Origin: Allobosea sp. WAO
GTDB taxonomy: Bacteria > Pseudomonadota > Alphaproteobacteria > Rhizobiales > Beijerinckiaceae
NCBI RefSeq assembly: GCF_001509835.1
Contig: NZ_JXTJ01000009.1
Location: forward strand, 102,627 to 166,626
Length of the DNA stretch: 64,000 nt
Direction: 5' to 3'
The notes below the pieces were generated by a model. That model searched no databases, was not told the origin of the DNA, and saw only the letters and a list, made by a program, of their open reading frames with translations. A program made the position numbers and the translations under genes. Shown here piece by piece: positions 17,350 through 26,356 of this stretch (position 1 is its first letter; each line of letters starts with the position of its first letter).

Positions 17350-18759
17350 TCAGGCGCGCTGGTAGATGTCCTCGAGGCGGACGATGTCGTCCTCGCCGAG
17401 GTAGTCGCCGCATTGCACCTCGACGAGCTCGACCGGCGTATTGCCGGGGTTCTCAAGGCGGTGGACGGCCCCGAGCGGGATGTGCGCGTGCTCATTCGGC
17501 GTCAGCAGGCTGACCTTGTCACCGACGGTTACCTGCGCTGTGCCGCGGACCACCACCCAGTGCTCGGCGCGGTGCCCGTGCTTCTGCAGCGACAGCCGGC
17601 CCTTCGGATTGACGACGATACGCTTGACCTGGAAGTCGTCGCCGAAATCGGTGACCTGGTACCAGCCCCAGGGGCGATAGACCTTGCAATGGGTGTCGGC
17701 CTCCTGTCGCCCGGTCCGGCGCAGGCCCTCGACGATCTGCTTGACTTCGCCGCTGCGGTTGCGGTCGGTCACGAGGATCGCATCCTTGTTGACGATGACG
17801 ATCAGGTCCTCGACGCCGTGCACCGAAGTCAGCGGCCCGTCGCTGGAAACATAGCAGCGCTGGGCGTCCGAGAGGACGACTTCACCCCGGCTGACATTGC
17901 CGGAGCCGTCCTGGTCGCTGACCGACCAAAGCAGGTCCCAGCTACCGACATCCGACCAGCCGCAGGCGAGCGGCACAACGGCCGCCCTTACGGTCCGTTC
18001 CATGATCGCGTAGTCGATCGAGAGTTGCTCGGCCCCGGCATAGGACGCCGCGTCGAGTGCTACGACGCCGGGCGATGTCTTCGCGTTCTCTGCGGCCAAT
18101 GTGATGGCCGCAGAGCTGGCCGGCTGATGCAGCGCGTATTCCTCGAGCAGCGTCCGGGCGCTGGCCATGAAGTTGCCGGAGTTCCACAGCAACCCGTCCA
18201 TCACATAGTTCCGCGCTCGCTCGGCATCGGGCTTTTCGACGAAGCGCCGGACGGCGCGCGCGCCGTTCGCCAGCACTTCGCCCGCCTCGATATAGCCATA
18301 GCCCGTCGCCGGGTCGGTCGGTCTGATGCCGAAGGTCACCAGCCATCCGCCCGACACGGCGGGTAGTCCGGACAGTACGGCGGCGCGGAACGCCTCGTTG
18401 TCGCGGATCTGGTGGTCCGACGCCAGGATCAACAGGGGCACGTCGGGGTCGAGCCTTCCGGCCACGGTCGCGGCAGCGACGATCGCTGGCGCCGTGTCGC
18501 GCCGTGACGGCTCGAGGATGAAGTCGGCCAGGACGTCGATCTCGGCGAGCTGCTGTTCGGCGATGAAGCGATAGGCCTGGTTGGTGATGATGATCGGCCT
18601 GCCGAATTCCGGTCCGGCGACTCGAAGCAGTGTCTGCTGGAAGATGGAGTAGCCGCCGACCCGCAGGGCAAACTGCTTGGGATAGGATTCGCGCGACATC
18701 GGCCAGAGGCGCGTCCCCGCGCCGCCACACAGGATCAAGGGCCGGATTGGACAGCTCAT
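17350..18759 (-). CDS. manC: Bifunctional mannose-1-phosphate guanylyltransferase / mannose-6-phosphate isomerase
   Basis: This 469-residue type II PMI-GMP enzyme makes GDP-mannose from mannose-1-phosphate and interconverts fructose- and mannose-6-phosphate. The N-terminal nucleotidyltransferase has GGAGTRLWPMSRESYPKQF near 12-30 and FVEKPD around residue 175. The C-terminal cupin isomerase domain has RPWGWYQV and the metal-site stretch HGHRAEHWVVV. Length is normal. An RBS-like TGGAGC precedes the ATG. It supplies GDP-mannose both for mannosyltransferases and for the GDP-mannose 3,5-epimerase on the opposite arm. No phosphomannomutase gene is seen in the window, so mannose-1-phosphate must come from an enzyme encoded elsewhere. 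Confidence 0.93.
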   Translation of the reverse strand: MSCPIRPLILCGGAGTRLWPMSRESYPKQFALRVGGYSIFQQTLLRVAGPEFGRPIIITNQAYRFIAEQQLAEIDVLADFILEPSRRDTAPAIVAAATVAGRLDPDVPLLILASDHQIRDNEAFRAAVLSGLPAVSGGWLVTFGIRPTDPATGYGYIEAGEVLANGARAVRRFVEKPDAERARNYVMDGLLWNSGNFMASARTLLEEYALHQPASSAAITLAAENAKTSPGVVALDAASYAGAEQLSIDYAIMERTVRAAVVPLACGWSDVGSWDLLWSVSDQDGSGNVSRGEVVLSDAQRCYVSSDGPLTSVHGVEDLIVIVNKDAILVTDRNRSGEVKQIVEGLRRTGRQEADTHCKVYRPWGWYQVTDFGDDFQVKRIVVNPKGRLSLQKHGHRAEHWVVVRGTAQVTVGDKVSLLTPNEHAHIPLGAVHRLENPGNTPVELVEVQCGDYLGEDDIVRLEDIYQRA

Positions 18760-18796
18760 GTTTTGCTCCAGGTTCGGTGGCGGCGGAAAGGGTTCG

Positions 18797-20104
18797 TCAG
18801 CGCATCGCGGCGGCCGTCGGCGGCTGGCCGGATTCGGCCTCGCGCTGCCTCTCGACCCGCAATATGTCGCCGGGCTCGAGCAGGGCGCCCTCGGCGATCG
18901 GGGAGGTCTCGCTGCCCTGCTCGGTCTGGCGCGTCACGAACAGCGAGCGCCGCGGGGGCCCGCTGGTTCCTTCGGCGAAGCCGACCTGGCGCAGCCTGAG
19001 CTCGCGGGTGAGGCGCGCCGCCGGCAGCGCCGCATCCAGCTCGGCGAGGCGCTGCACGGCGTCCTGCATCTCGGTCCAGACGCGGCGCTGGAAGGCTTCG
19101 CGCGCTTCGCGGACACGCAGGCTAAGCTCGCCCTGCGCCAGCGCGATGTTCGACATCTCGGCGTTGAAACGCGCGATGTTGCCGCGATTGCGCGCTTCCT
19201 CGCGCTGCAGCTCGATGCCGGTATAGCGCCGCGCCAATCCCGAGCTGAGCAAGGCGTTGTAGTCGACGAGATGTTGCTGGATCAGCTCGAGTTGACGCTT
19301 CTCCGCGTTGAGCTGCTCCTGCACGAAGCGCTTGTTTTCGAGAAGCCTCGGCTCCTGCTGCTGCAGCATCTCGACCTGCTGTTGCAGGGCCGAGGTCTGG
19401 AAGGCGTGCAGCTGCGCCTCGCCGGCCTTCAGTTGCGCGACGAATTCATCCGAGCCGCGGCCGCTTTCCAGGCTGTCGAAGTCAGGGTTGCGCCCGTCGC
19501 GCTGGGCCTCGAGGCGAATGCGCCGCGCCGCCAGGGTCAGCCGCGTGGCCTCGAGGCTTTTCACGCGCTCGTCCGCCTGGACGAAATCGGTCCGCAAGGC
19601 GGCTCGGGCCTGCTCTTCGGGCACGGCGAACCCCCCGGCCAGGGCCACGGCGCCGAGCACCGAAACCCCGTAGCGATAGGGATAGACGCCGGCGGTGCGG
19701 ACATCGCCGACGATGTAGATCGGGCGCGGCTCGGTCAGCCGGACCGAGACGACAGGCTTTTGCAGGTAGCCGTCGGCGAGGTTCTTGGTGAGTCGCTGCT
19801 CGATCTCCTTGAGGGTGAGGCCGCGGACCGAAACCGCGCCGAGCAGGGGCACCGCGATGCTGTAGCTGGCGTCGATCATCGTCTCGCCGGACATGTCGGC
19901 CTGGCCGAAGACGGTGATGCCGATCCTGTCTCCCGGCGCCACGCGATAGGCAGTGGGCTCTGCCGCTTTGAGGGGGGAGGCCTGGAGTGCGATCACGCAG
20001 AACGCCGCCAGCCAGGTGCGCTGCCCCATCCCGCGATGGGTCCGAGGATCGCGTCCGGGCGCTCCCGGCACGACTGGCGGTGCGATCTGCTGGCAAACGG
20101 ACAT
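18797..20104 (-). CDS. Polysaccharide export protein (Wza/OMA family)
   Basis: This roughly 435-residue periplasmic/outer-membrane export protein carries a polysaccharide-export domain (AYRVAPGDRIGITVFGQ) and an SLBB-like segment (GDVRTAGVYPYRYGVSVLGA). A long Gln/Glu/Arg-rich coiled coil follows, then a final EPGDILRVER segment. It would form or gate the channel for the finished polymer. A signal peptide follows MGQRTWLAAFCVIALQA with likely cleavage after LKA. I chose the ATG at 20104 because of its strong GGAAGG/GGAG ribosome-binding site; the ATG at 20029 directly before the signal peptide is the alternative. No lipobox cysteine is evident, unlike E. coli Wza. It is the first gene of the minus-strand arm. 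Confidence 0.87.
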   Translation of the reverse strand: MSVCQQIAPPVVPGAPGRDPRTHRGMGQRTWLAAFCVIALQASPLKAAEPTAYRVAPGDRIGITVFGQADMSGETMIDASYSIAVPLLGAVSVRGLTLKEIEQRLTKNLADGYLQKPVVSVRLTEPRPIYIVGDVRTAGVYPYRYGVSVLGAVALAGGFAVPEEQARAALRTDFVQADERVKSLEATRLTLAARRIRLEAQRDGRNPDFDSLESGRGSDEFVAQLKAGEAQLHAFQTSALQQQVEMLQQQEPRLLENKRFVQEQLNAEKRQLELIQQHLVDYNALLSSGLARRYTGIELQREEARNRGNIARFNAEMSNIALAQGELSLRVREAREAFQRRVWTEMQDAVQRLAELDAALPAARLTRELRLRQVGFAEGTSGPPRRSLFVTRQTEQGSETSPIAEGALLEPGDILRVERQREAESGQPPTAAAMR

Positions 20105-20657
20105 CGCTCCAACCTTCCTGCTCGGCCTCTTCCTGGATGCCTTTGAGACCGGCGGGCGCGGGTATTGTCCCGGGCCGGAAACAGCGGGCATGGCAGACAG
20201 GCTAGAGCACCCCGCCGCTTTCCAGCGGGCGCATTCGGGCGAAGGCGAGGGCGCGAAAGGGCTACCCCGTGGCTGTCAATGTTTAACGCATTGAATTTGT
20301 TTGATAAAACTTGAAGTTTCTCGGCGAAAACATGCCTTGCCGCCGGCGGGGGCAGCTGTCTTCGGCGAGGATTTCGACGGCGATTAATCGCCATGCCTCC
20401 CCCCAATGGGCTGCCACTTTTCAAGCGGTGCGATGAGGTACCTCCCAAGATGAGAGTGACCTGTCGAGGATGCTCCAAAATAGCAATTGTGGCGGGGCGC
20501 AATTATAAATACTTAGCAATCTGATAATATAAGTAAAAATTCAAAATCGGTGCGGGGCTAAAAGAAATCGTTCCTGCGAAATGAAAATACAAGATCAGGA
20601 ATGACTGTTCTCTTAAATGCGGCTGATCTAACCAGCGTATGCAATCCGGAGAGTAGA
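20105..20657. promoter_or_regulatory. Divergent intergenic region between the two exopolysaccharide arms
   Basis: The region separates the export-protein gene (minus) from the UDP-xylose-synthase gene (plus) and must hold promoters for both arms. The right half (about 20480-20600) is AT-rich, with a -10-like ATAATAT near 20524-20531, but I could not pair it with a convincing -35. A perfect 10-bp palindrome, GAGGTACCTC, lies at 20435-20444, and the same palindrome recurs at 29274-29283. No gene is evident. Confidence 0.5.
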
Positions 20658-21638
20658 ATGAAACGGGTTATGGTTTCCGGCGGTGCCGGCTTTCTCGGAT
20701 CTCATCTTTGCAGGAAATTGCTGGCCCAGGGGAATGAGGTCGTATGCGTAGACAATTATTTCACTGGAACGCGTGCGAACATATCCGAGTTGCTTGAAGA
20801 CAAGAACTTCGACGTTCTTCGGCATGACGTAACTTTCCCGCTCTATGTCGAAGTCGATGAGATCTATAATCTCGCCTGCCCGGCCTCGCCGATCCACTAT
20901 CAGCACGATCCGGTCCAGACGACCAAGACGAGCGTCATGGGCGCGATCAACATGCTCGGCCTCGCCAAGCGTCTGCGCAGCCGCATCCTTCAAGCTTCGA
21001 CGAGCGAAGTCTATGGCGATCCGGAGGTTCATCCGCAGCGCGAAGACTATCGCGGGCTGGTGAACATCAATGGGCCGCGGGCCTGCTACGACGAAGGCAA
21101 GCGCTGCGCCGAGACCCTGTTCTACGATTACCAGCGCCAGCACGGCATCGGCATCAGGGTCGCCCGGATCTTCAACACCTACGGCCCGCGCATGCACCCG
21201 CAGGACGGCCGGGTGGTCTCCAACTTCATTATCCAGGCGCTGCGCAACGAACCGATCACGCTCTATGGCGATGGCAGCCAGACACGCTCCTTCTGCTATG
21301 TCGACGATCTCGTCGAAGGACTGGTCAGGTTGATGAACGTCGACGGCGACGTGATCGGGCCGGTCAATCTCGGCAACCCGCACGAAATCAGCGTGCGCGA
21401 GCTCGCCGAGACCATCGTCGAGCTGACCGGCTCGCGCTCGGTGCTCGATTTCCGCCCGCTTCCCGCCGACGATCCAAGGCAGCGCTGCCCCGACATCGGC
21501 CGTGCCGCCGAACTCCTGCACTGGAAACCTCGGGTCGAGCTGCGGGAGGGCTTGTCGCGCACGATCGCCTATTTCGACGAGCTTCTGGCCCAGGCCCCGG
21601 CTCCCCCGCAATCGCTGGAGCTGAAGGTGGTGGCATGA
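20658..21638 (+). CDS. UDP-glucuronate decarboxylase (UDP-xylose synthase type), extended SDR
   Basis: The product (326 residues from the preferred start) matches UDP-glucuronic acid decarboxylases, which make UDP-xylose. It has GGAGFLGSH at the NAD site, the family-typical [21 protein letters not shown] and the catalytic [23 protein letters not shown] and [15 protein letters not shown] are also conserved in this family. I chose the ATG at 20658 because GGAGAG lies just upstream and the protein then begins with the usual [11 protein letters not shown]. An ATG at 20601 in frame has no usable ribosome-binding site. It heads the plus-strand arm and its stop overlaps the GT26 gene as ATGA. No UDP-glucose dehydrogenase gene is present in the window. 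Confidence 0.9.
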   Translation: MKRVMVSGGAGFLGSHLCRKLLAQGNEVVCVDNYFTGTRANISELLEDKNFDVLRHDVTFPLYVEVDEIYNLACPASPIHYQHDPVQTTKTSVMGAINMLGLAKRLRSRILQASTSEVYGDPEVHPQREDYRGLVNINGPRACYDEGKRCAETLFYDYQRQHGIGIRVARIFNTYGPRMHPQDGRVVSNFIIQALRNEPITLYGDGSQTRSFCYVDDLVEGLVRLMNVDGDVIGPVNLGNPHEISVRELAETIVELTGSRSVLDFRPLPADDPRQRCPDIGRAAELLHWKPRVELREGLSRTIAYFDELLAQAPAPPQSLELKVVA

Positions 21639-22462
21639 ACGCGCCGATATCCCGCCCCGCGCTCCCCCGCGTCGATATCCTCGGCGTCCGCGTCGCAGCC
21701 ATCGATCTGCCCAAGGCGCTCGACGCCATCGAGACCTGGATCGCCGCGGGCAAGCATCACTATGTCTGCATCACCGGCGCCCACGGCGTCATGGAAAGCC
21801 GGCGCGACCCTGTCCTGCGGGCGATCCATAACCAGGCCGGCATGGCGACGCCGGACGGCATGCCGCTGGTCTGGGTCTCGCGCCTTCTCGGCCACGCCGG
21901 CACCAAGCGGGTCTATGGGCCCGATCTGATGCGAGCGCTCAGTGCTCTTTCGGCGAAGCGCGGCTACCGGCAGTTCTACTATGGCGGCGACAAGGGCGTC
22001 GCCGACCAACTGGCGGCGGCCCTGAAACGGGACTGCCCCGGCCTGGTGGTGGCCGGGACCCTGTGCCCGCCCTTCCGCCCGCTGACCAGCGAAGAGGATG
22101 ACGATGTCGTCGCCCAGATCAATGCAGCCAAGCCGGATATCGTCTGGGTCGGGCTCAGCACGCCGAAGCAGGAATACTGGATGGCGAGCCATGGCGCGCG
22201 CCTCGACGCGCCGGTTCTGATCGGCGTCGGCGCGGCCTTCGATTTTCTCGCCGGCCGCAAGGCCCAGGCCCCGCTCTGGATGCAGCGCAACGGCCTGGAA
22301 TGGCTGTTCCGGCTCTGCCAGGAGCCACGCCGTCTCGGCAGCCGCTACCTGCGGATCGTGCCGGGCTTCCTGACGGCCGTCGCCGGCGATCTCGCCAGGC
22401 GCTCGGCGACCAGCTTCTGGCTGGGCACGAGGCGCCGCCTGCGCCGCCTCATGACCGGCTGA
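21635..22462 (+). CDS. WecG/TagA/CpsF-family glycosyltransferase (GT26)
   Basis: The 275-residue product is a GT26 inverting glycosyltransferase, which adds the second sugar to an undecaprenyl-diphosphate-linked sugar on the inner membrane. Family hallmarks are TPDGMPLVW near 70-78, [30 protein letters not shown] and the C-terminal [17 protein letters not shown]. Its start overlaps the decarboxylase stop (ATGA), indicating coupling. With the WbaP-type transferase two genes downstream it probably makes the first two steps of the repeat unit. The donor is unknown. Confidence 0.9.
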   Translation: MNAPISRPALPRVDILGVRVAAIDLPKALDAIETWIAAGKHHYVCITGAHGVMESRRDPVLRAIHNQAGMATPDGMPLVWVSRLLGHAGTKRVYGPDLMRALSALSAKRGYRQFYYGGDKGVADQLAAALKRDCPGLVVAGTLCPPFRPLTSEEDDDVVAQINAAKPDIVWVGLSTPKQEYWMASHGARLDAPVLIGVGAAFDFLAGRKAQAPLWMQRNGLEWLFRLCQEPRRLGSRYLRIVPGFLTAVAGDLARRSATSFWLGTRRRLRRLMTG

Positions 22463-22502
22463 ACCTCGCAATCCATCCACTCATCCAGACCTGGAGATCG
22501 AC

Positions 22503-23495
22503 ATGCCTGACAAGATCGTACTGGTCACCGGCGCCGGCGGCTTCATCGGCCATCATCTCGTCTCGTACCTTGTCGCTCACGGCCACAAGGTTCGCGGCGT
22601 CGATATCAAGGCGCCGGAGTACGCGGCGAGTAGGGCGCATGAATTCGAGCTGCTCGATCTGCGCGTACCCGGCAATTGCGAGAAGGCGGTCGCCGGCGTC
22701 GACGAGGTCTATCATCTCGCCGCCGATATGGGCGGGATCGGCTACATCACATCGTCCCATGCGGCGATCACTCTCCACAACACGCTGATCAACGTGAACA
22801 TGATCAAGTCGGCGCGGGAGGCCGGCGTGAAGCGCTTCCTGTTCTCCTCCTCGGCCTGCATCTATCCGCAGTATCTGCAGCACAAGCCCGATGTGACGCC
22901 GCTGCGCGAGGACGATGCCTTTCCGGCCGATCCGGAGGAGGGCTACGGGCTCGAGAAGCTCTACATGGAGAAGATGTGTCAGTACTTTTCGGAGGACTGG
23001 GGCTTTCCGACCCGCACCGTGCGCTTCCACAATGTCTACGGACCGCTCGGTACCTATGATGGCGGCCGCGAGAAGGCGCCGGCGGCGATCTGCCGGAAGG
23101 TTGCCCTGGCGGCCGACGGCTCCTCGATCGAGATCTGGGGCGACGGCCAGCAGACGCGCTCCTTCATGCATGTCGACGACTGCGTCGAGGGCATCTTCCG
23201 CATCATGCGGTCCGATTACGACCGGCCGCTGAACCTCGGCACCGACGAGCTCGTCTCTGTCGACCAGCTCGTCGACATGGTCTCCGAGATCGCCGGCAAG
23301 CGGCTCGTCAAGCGCCATGACCGCTCGCGCCCGCAGGGTGTCCGCGGACGCAACAGCGACAACTCACGGCTACGCGAAGTGCTCGGCTGGGAACCCAGCA
23401 TCATGCTGAAGGACGGGCTGCAGCCGACCTATCGCTGGATCGCCGAGATGTTGGCGCAGAAGACCGACGCTCCGCATGTGCAGGCGGCCGAATAG
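22503..23495 (+). CDS. GDP-mannose 3,5-epimerase-like NAD-dependent epimerase
   Basis: The 330-residue extended SDR has GAGGFIGHH at the NAD site, and the stretch ADMGGIGYITSSHA followed by SSSACIYPQ, characteristic of GDP-mannose 3,5-epimerase. That enzyme makes GDP-L-galactose and GDP-L-gulose and is best known from plant ascorbate synthesis. The catalytic Tyr/Lys pair lies in GYGLEKLYMEK. RFHNVYGPLGTYDGGREKAP and QQTRSFMHVDDC also fit. Because ManC in the other arm supplies GDP-mannose, L-galactose (or L-gulose) is a likely component of this polysaccharide. Specificity within this epimerase group cannot be proven from motifs alone. Confidence 0.85.
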   Translation: MPDKIVLVTGAGGFIGHHLVSYLVAHGHKVRGVDIKAPEYAASRAHEFELLDLRVPGNCEKAVAGVDEVYHLAADMGGIGYITSSHAAITLHNTLINVNMIKSAREAGVKRFLFSSSACIYPQYLQHKPDVTPLREDDAFPADPEEGYGLEKLYMEKMCQYFSEDWGFPTRTVRFHNVYGPLGTYDGGREKAPAAICRKVALAADGSSIEIWGDGQQTRSFMHVDDCVEGIFRIMRSDYDRPLNLGTDELVSVDQLVDMVSEIAGKRLVKRHDRSRPQGVRGRNSDNSRLREVLGWEPSIMLKDGLQPTYRWIAEMLAQKTDAPHVQAAE

Positions 23496-23543
23496 CGTTG
23501 CGATGGGCCGGATGGGTTCCAGGAAAGCGGGAGGGCGTGCGTC

Positions 23544-25016
23544 ATGCCTCTGGCCGTGTCACCGGTCGCCTCACCGGAGCTGAGCGCCACACGCCTGCCG
23601 CCGGTACCGCGCACGGCCCGGCGCGTGGTCGCGTGGTCGCGCCGTCGCGTCGCCGTGATCGCCTCGCTGGTGACCGGCGACCTGCTGGCCGCCGGCCTCG
23701 CCCTCGGGCTGACAGCCCAGCTAACGCCGGCGATGAGTTGGGATGCCGGTGACGCCGGCTGGGCGGCGCTCGCATGCGTGGTTCCGCTGCATGCCCTGTT
23801 CGGCCTCTACGGCTGTTGGGGGCCATGTCCGATCGATCGCTTGCGCCTGCGGGCACAGGCGGCGCTCATGCTCGCGGTCATGACGGCTCTGGCGCTCGCC
23901 GTCTGGCAGGCGCCCGACAAGCTGCTGGTTCCCGCGCTGCTCGGCGGAGCGCTGTTCGTCATCGGCTATTACATGGAGGGCCTGGTCCGCCTCCTGCTGG
24001 TGCGAGCGGGCCTCTGGGGCGCGCCGACGCTTCTGGTCGGTTCGCCCGAAATCTGCGGCACGATGGCGAAGCGCCTGCTGCGCGACCCGAAGTTGGGGCT
24101 GCGGCCGATCGGCCTGATCAGCAGCCGGCCCGATGGGGATGGCGCCGAGAACGCCCCGGTTCCGATACTGGGCGGCCTCGCCGACCTCGCCCGGCTATCG
24201 GGTCTCGCTGAAGTCGTCATCGTGGCGGTGGCCGATCTCGCGCCGGTCGATGGCAGGGCCGCGATTTCCCTGTCCGATGTGCGTGCGCCGCATGTCGTCG
24301 TCTCCGAGAATGTCGGGGGGCTGCCCAATATCGGTCTGCACACGCGCAATCTCGGCGGAGCGCTTGGTCTCGAAGTACGCTTCGACCTGTTCAGGCCGGG
24401 TCATCTCGCGATCAAGCGCTGGATCGACCTAGCGGTCACCGTCCCGCTGCTGGTACTGGCCACGCCGCTGATCCTGGTTCTAGCCTTCGCCGTGAAGATC
24501 GCTGATCCCGGCCATGCCTTCTATCGGCAGCGCCGCGTCGGCCGCGACGGCCGCGAGCTGAAGGTCCTGAAGCTGCGCACCATGTATGCCGATGCCGACA
24601 CCCGGCTTCAGGAGCATCTGGCCAGAGATCCGGCGGCGCAGGCCGAATGGGAGCGCTTCTTCAAGCTCAAGGACGATCCGCGGATCCTGCCGGTGATCGG
24701 GCATTTCCTGCGCCGCTCCAGCCTCGATGAACTGCCGCAGCTCTGGAACATCGTCTGCGGCGGAATGAGCCTCGTCGGGCCTCGTCCATTCCCGGAGTAT
24801 CACATGGCGAGCTTCGATCCGGGATTCCAATCGGTGCGCGTCAGCGTGCCGCCCGGCCTGACCGGCCTGTGGCAGGTCAGCTCGCGCAGCGGCGGCGATC
24901 TCGAAGTGCAGCAGGAGGAAGACCTCTTCTATATCCGGAACTGGTCGCTCTGGCTCGACATCTACATCCTGCTCGAGACCTTCCCGGCTGTGTTGACCTC
25001 GCGGGGCGCGAGGTGA
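23544..25016 (+). CDS. Undecaprenyl-phosphate sugar phosphotransferase (WbaP type)
   Basis: This 490-residue polyprenyl glycosylphosphotransferase starts repeat-unit synthesis by moving a sugar-1-phosphate onto undecaprenyl phosphate. N-terminal membrane helices (about 37-150) and a central Rossmann-like domain precede the conserved C-terminal catalytic region. That region has [15 protein letters not shown] (reentrant helix), [34 protein letters not shown] and [10 protein letters not shown]. Length and architecture match WbaP rather than the short WecP/PglC forms. GGAGGG precedes the ATG. The sugar is probably galactose or glucose, by family precedent. Confidence 0.93.
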   Translation: MPLAVSPVASPELSATRLPPVPRTARRVVAWSRRRVAVIASLVTGDLLAAGLALGLTAQLTPAMSWDAGDAGWAALACVVPLHALFGLYGCWGPCPIDRLRLRAQAALMLAVMTALALAVWQAPDKLLVPALLGGALFVIGYYMEGLVRLLLVRAGLWGAPTLLVGSPEICGTMAKRLLRDPKLGLRPIGLISSRPDGDGAENAPVPILGGLADLARLSGLAEVVIVAVADLAPVDGRAAISLSDVRAPHVVVSENVGGLPNIGLHTRNLGGALGLEVRFDLFRPGHLAIKRWIDLAVTVPLLVLATPLILVLAFAVKIADPGHAFYRQRRVGRDGRELKVLKLRTMYADADTRLQEHLARDPAAQAEWERFFKLKDDPRILPVIGHFLRRSSLDELPQLWNIVCGGMSLVGPRPFPEYHMASFDPGFQSVRVSVPPGLTGLWQVSSRSGGDLEVQQEEDLFYIRNWSLWLDIYILLETFPAVLTSRGAR

Positions 25017-25216
25017 CTGGCGGCGGTCCTTCGCGGGGAGTGGCCCCCGGACGGATCGTCGGGACGAGTGAGCGAAACATGATGCGGAGAACCGGCCGAC
25101 ATCGCCGCACGGACTGTGGCGCCGGCGCTCGCAACGCGAGGCGTGGCATTGCGGCAGGCGGCGATGGAAGCCAGGACGCCCGGCCTCGGCCAGGCTGATC
25201 GGCAAGGAAACGACTG

Positions 25217-26356
25217 GTGCAAGCCTCGAAGCGTCTCGAACTTCAATGGCTGAGGGCTTTCGCGGCGAGCGAGGTCGTGCTCTGCCATTCCGATCTGCTG
25301 ACCAAGCACTTCTCTGGCTTCTCGATCGCCCGCTCCTGGTATCAGCCCTTTTCGGCCCTGGGCGTCGAGCTCTTCTTCATCGTCTCCGGCTATGTCATCG
25401 CCATGCGGGTGGGCGCCAAGGACACCGGTGGCGCCTTCTTCGCGGCGCGTGTCCTGCGGTTGATGCCGATGTACTGGTTCTTCACCAGCATCGTGGTCGC
25501 CGTCTACCTCGTGAAACCGGCCTGGCACCTGATGGGCTTCAGCCCCGACCCCATCAGCATGGCGAAGAGCTATCTAATCCTGCCACAGCAGGGGTTCCCC
25601 ATCCTAGGCGTCGGTTGGACGCTCGAGCACGAGGTCCTGTTCTATCTCGGCGTAGCGCTGATGCTGGCGACCGTCGGCTCGGGGCGCGGCGCCCGGCTCG
25701 GCCTCGCCTGGCTGCTGACGGCGCTCGGCGCCATCGGCTTGGCACTTGGCGTGCCGGCGGGGCCGATTACCGGTGGAGGCACGCTCGGCTCGGCCTTCCT
25801 GACGCATGTCTTCAACCCCTTCATGCTGGCCTTCGCCCTGGGTTGGTTGGTGCGCGAACTCGAAGGTCGAAGGCCTGCCGAACTCGTCTTGCAAGTGCTG
25901 CCGCTGGCCCTGCTCATGCTCTGGGCCGTATGGCAGGCGCCGGCCGGCAAGCTGATGCCGCTCTGGCGCATCGCTGCCGCGGGCCTCGTCTTCGCCGGCT
26001 TCATCCTGTGCCGGCAGGCGCTGCAGAAGGACAACCGACTCGGGCGCGCCATGGTGCTGCTGGGGGAGGCCTCCTTCAGCATCTATCTCTCGCATTGGTT
26101 CGTGCTCTCGGCCGGCGGCAAGCTGCTTGGCCAGTTCGGCATGCCTGCGAGTTATGATCTGCCGGTGCGCCTGTTCGGGGTGGCGCTGGCGCTCGCCATC
26201 GGCGTGGCGTTCTATCTCGCCCTGGAAAAGCCGGTCGATCGCTGGCTGCGGCCAGGCGGGCGGCTGCGCAGTTTTCGCCTCCTGCCGCCGGGGACGGCGC
26301 CTGCGCCTGCTCCCATCCCCAAGAAGCCGGGCAGAGGCGAAGCCTCAGCGCGATGA
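25217..26356 (+). CDS. Membrane acyltransferase, acyltransferase-3 (OafA/ExoZ) family
   Basis: The 379-residue integral membrane protein has about ten hydrophobic segments. It shows the acyltransferase-3 signatures RLELQWLRAFAASEVVLCH near the N-terminus (catalytic His in the LCHS stretch), FFIVSGYVIAMR and ARVLRLMPMYW. Such proteins O-acetylate or succinylate exopolysaccharide or O-antigen. Translation probably starts at the GTG at 25217, with AAGGAA upstream. It closes the plus-strand arm, and its last 12 bases overlap the 3' end of the convergent beta-helix gene. Confidence 0.9.
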   Translation: MQASKRLELQWLRAFAASEVVLCHSDLLTKHFSGFSIARSWYQPFSALGVELFFIVSGYVIAMRVGAKDTGGAFFAARVLRLMPMYWFFTSIVVAVYLVKPAWHLMGFSPDPISMAKSYLILPQQGFPILGVGWTLEHEVLFYLGVALMLATVGSGRGARLGLAWLLTALGAIGLALGVPAGPITGGGTLGSAFLTHVFNPFMLAFALGWLVRELEGRRPAELVLQVLPLALLMLWAVWQAPAGKLMPLWRIAAAGLVFAGFILCRQALQKDNRLGRAMVLLGEASFSIYLSHWFVLSAGGKLLGQFGMPASYDLPVRLFGVALALAIGVAFYLALEKPVDRWLRPGGRLRSFRLLPPGTAPAPAPIPKKPGRGEASAR

